Below, one piece after another: positions 36,172 through 37,797 of a DNA stretch of 37,797 bases. The stretch comes from Paracoccaceae bacterium (GTDB lineage: Bacteria > Pseudomonadota > Alphaproteobacteria > Rhodobacterales > Rhodobacteraceae). The notes beneath the pieces are model-generated. The model did no database searches, had not been told where the DNA came from, and saw only the letters and a program-made list of their open reading frames with translations. Made by a program: the position numbers and the translations under genes. Positions within the stretch are counted from its first letter, which is position 1, and every line of letters begins with the position of its first letter. The DNA lies in contig JAIXSA010000077.1 in assembly GCA_027484915.1 (NCBI GenBank), forward strand, positions 1-37,797, read 5' to 3'.

Positions 36172-37332
36172 TCAATCAGCCCGCTGCGCGCGCCGCCGTG
36201 CCTGCAGCTGATGCACCCCGATGCCAAGCCCGCACAACAGGACGGCGGCGGCGGCGAGGCCCGTGGGTCCGGCGCTGGCGAGGAGCGCGGCGAGGACCGG
36301 GGTGCCCGTGGTTGTGCCGAGGTTGCCCAGCTGGGCCACAGCCCCGGCCGCCCGGGCGCGGTTTTCGGGGGTGGCGTTCAGCTCGGGGATCGAGGCGAAG
36401 CTCGCGCCCTGAACGATGCCAAGGGCGGCGGAGAGGAGGAAGCCCCCGGCGACCATCCCGGCCCCCTGCCCCCAGAACGTCCAGAGGAGGAGGAAGCCGG
36501 GGATGGCGATCAGGTAGCCCAGCTGGACGATGCGGACGGCTGACATCCGTTTCAGAAGCTGCACGCCGAGGGTGAGGGAGACGGCGATGGAGACGAGGGG
36601 CATTCCGGCGGCGATGAGGGCGCGGTGGGTCTCCGGCGTTTCGGGCGGGAGGAGAGTCAGGACCGCGACATAGAGGAAGGTGTAGCAGCAGAACCCCATC
36701 GCGGGCGCGGCGAGGCGGGGGGAGGCGTAGATCGCGGCGTGTTGGGCGAGGAGGTTGGTCATCGGCAGGGCCTGGCCCTTGGGGTCGGGCGGCAGGGTCC
36801 GGGACAGGATCGCGGCGAGGGCGGCCATGTAGGCGGCGTGACCGAGGAAGAGGCCGGTGGGGGTGAGGTGCGGGCCGATCAGGGCGAGGATCGTGTAGGT
36901 CACGCCGAAGAAGGAGGACCAGAGCGTCATGGCAAGGGGGCGGCGGTGTTCGGGGGCGAGGGCGGCGATCATCGTGGGGCCGACGACGACGATGGCGAGG
37001 TGGGAGGCGCCCTCGATGACGCGGCTGGCCAGCATCAGGGGATAGGCGGGCATCAGGGACTGGAGGGCGGACATGGCGGCGCCGGCGGCGAGGGCCGTCA
37101 CAATGGCGCGGCGGGGGCCGATGCGGGCGACGAGGAGGCCGGCGGTCGTGCCGAAGATCAGGCCGACCATCCCGACGATGGAGACGACGAGGCCGAGGGC
37201 GACTTCGCCATGGCCTCCGTAGGTCGCGCGGAGGGGGTCGTAAAGGATCGAGATCTTCCCGAACTGGGCGGCGGCGCCGAGGCCGGCGGCCCAGAGGAGG
37301 AGGACGAGGAGCATGGGGGGAGCGGCGCGCAT
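36172..37332 (-). CDS. Major facilitator superfamily transporter
   Basis: A 386-residue membrane protein with about 12 hydrophobic helices in two halves. The RIGPRRAIVTALAAG segment after the second helix is the MFS A-type loop. SRVIEGASHLAIVVVGPTMI and ALGIVQGASFASIPELNATP are typical helix-end motifs. The substrate cannot be read from sequence. The ATG at 37332 begins MRAAPPMLLVLLLW; the frame remains open 27 codons more, so the start is uncertain. It is upstream of uvrA on the same strand, but the SOS box implies separate control. Confidence 0.88.
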   Translation of the reverse strand: MRAAPPMLLVLLLWAAGLGAAAQFGKISILYDPLRATYGGHGEVALGLVVSIVGMVGLIFGTTAGLLVARIGPRRAIVTALAAGAAMSALQSLMPAYPLMLASRVIEGASHLAIVVVGPTMIAALAPEHRRPLAMTLWSSFFGVTYTILALIGPHLTPTGLFLGHAAYMAALAAILSRTLPPDPKGQALPMTNLLAQHAAIYASPRLAAPAMGFCCYTFLYVAVLTLLPPETPETHRALIAAGMPLVSIAVSLTLGVQLLKRMSAVRIVQLGYLIAIPGFLLLWTFWGQGAGMVAGGFLLSAALGIVQGASFASIPELNATPENRARAAGAVAQLGNLGTTTGTPVLAALLASAGPTGLAAAAVLLCGLGIGVHQLQARRRAQRAD

Positions 37333-37400
37333 GGGGTCATTCGTAGCGGGGTTCGAGGCGGGATGCCAGAGGCTGCCCGCACGCGGCGCGTTTAGTGGGG

Positions 37401-37446
37401 CTTTTGATTTCAAGGGCTTGGCTGCGGGCGTTCAGGAAGTGTTAAC
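37401..37446 (+). repeat. Dispersed element, copy C
   Basis: CTTTTGATTTCAAGGGCTTG then GCTGCGGGCGTTCAGG and GTTAAC. It matches the reverse strand of 6944-6990 almost base for base across the first 36 positions, and matches 8748-8784 more weakly. Confidence 0.6.
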
Positions 37447-37511
37447 TCGCGTGGGTGGCTTCTGAGATAGCTTCAATGGGACTTCGTCTGATTGCTGGGG
37501 TCCGCACCGAA

Positions 37512-37670
37512 GGCTCGTCGTCGACTTCGTCGCTCCTCGCAAAGGGGGGCGTGGAGGCGTTGTCGACCTCGTCGGTTCTCGTGGGGCAGCGGTGGCTCGT
37601 TGTCGACTTCGTCGCTTGGCGCTGGGTGCGAGTGGAGGCTCGTCGGGGACCTTCGTTCCTCCTCGCGGGA
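37512..37670 (-). repeat. Degenerate four-unit tandem repeat
   Basis: Four units of roughly 30 bp spaced by 38-45 bp, each built on GGCTCGTCGTCGACTTCGTC or a variant (starting near 37512, 37556, 37594 and 37637). Three units contain GTCGAC, a site its own reverse complement. No protein family matches the translations on either strand. Confidence 0.65.
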
Positions 37671-37797
37671 CTTCACCGACTGAGCTACTCCCCAACTCTT
37701 GGACAGTTTTCCGGCTGATTTAAGCTACAGCCTGCACCTGCTGATCGGTTTGGTTTGCGGTTAAGTAGACCACGGCGGGCGGTTGACCGCCATGGGC

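Larger units (their letters stand above)
37333..37797. other. 465-bp gap at the window end, no credible gene
   Basis: The interval contains copy C of the dispersed element (37401-37446), a degenerate tandem repeat (37512-37670) and a D-arm-like segment. Frames of up to 87 codons exist on both strands, but they are made of repeat sequence. The final 100 bases are less GC-rich and show nothing recognisable. A gene outside the window could begin to the right. Confidence 0.6.

Noticed and set aside
37675-37693. A tRNA gene on the minus strand.
   Set aside because: Only the D-arm-like portion matches; there is no anticodon arm, T arm or CCA-end pairing downstream. Kept only as a finding about a possible scar.

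Overview
The window looks like chromosomal DNA of a Rhodobacteraceae (Rhodobacterales, Alphaproteobacteria) genome. The supports are high GC, the gene order nagZ / SPOR protein / argS, a gene-transfer-agent-type holin and endolysin pair, an EF-P whose N-terminus is of the Rhodobacter type, an SOS box of the GTTC-N7-GTTC form upstream of uvrA, and short palindromic or 'GCCTCCGGCGGGGATA' intergenic repeats. No tRNA, rRNA, CRISPR array, insertion sequence or integrase was recognised. Most of the DNA is ordinary housekeeping sequence.

Layout. 1-6360, all on the minus strand: nagZ (cut by the window edge), a SPOR-domain membrane protein, argS, a GTA-type holin and endolysin, ccmE and argC. 6361-7019 is a non-coding, repeat-rich stretch. 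epmA (-) and efp (+) are divergent. A formate/nitrite-type channel (+) converges on murI and a DUF1684 gene (-), with palindromic repeats between them. A LysR regulator (+) is followed by a candidate small RNA with a strong terminator. 12633-15158 (-) holds a secreted PRC-barrel-like protein and an ECF42-type sigma factor locus: two DGPF (YCII-related) proteins, then the sigma gene, which carries an in-frame TGA. 15274-19017 (+) is purL, a GNAT gene, bolA, two small membrane proteins and grxD. 19054-20223 (-) is an MliC-like lysozyme inhibitor, zapA and a coiled-coil partner. 20423-28662 (+, with two minus-strand genes inside) has tkt, a PepSY-TM protein, an HPP-CBS protein, DUF2934 and DUF808 genes, two consecutive GAPDH genes flanking a 47-residue membrane protein, and a DUF1127 protein. 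28711-30664 (-) is coaD, a CBS-pair protein and a LysR regulator divergent from mmsA. 32406-33188 (+) has two small secreted proteins. 33223-37332 (-) has uvrA with its SOS box and an MFS transporter. The last 465 bases are non-coding and repetitive.

How parts work together. The tkt/gap/gap block serves central carbon metabolism; both gap genes have a similar palindrome upstream, which suggests a shared LacI-type regulator. EpmA and EF-P form an enzyme-substrate pair. BolA and the CGFS glutaredoxin form an iron-sulfur/iron-sensing pair. The holin and endolysin probably release gene transfer agent particles whose structural genes lie elsewhere. The ECF42 locus keeps both DGPF genes and a promoter that fits the published ECF42 consensus, but the sigma gene is interrupted. 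This is the most unusual single observation. I see no clearly new multi-gene system; the best leads are the broken ECF42 sigma gene, the candidate sRNA at about 12493-12572, the two GAPDHs with different coenzyme-site residues, and several repeat families.
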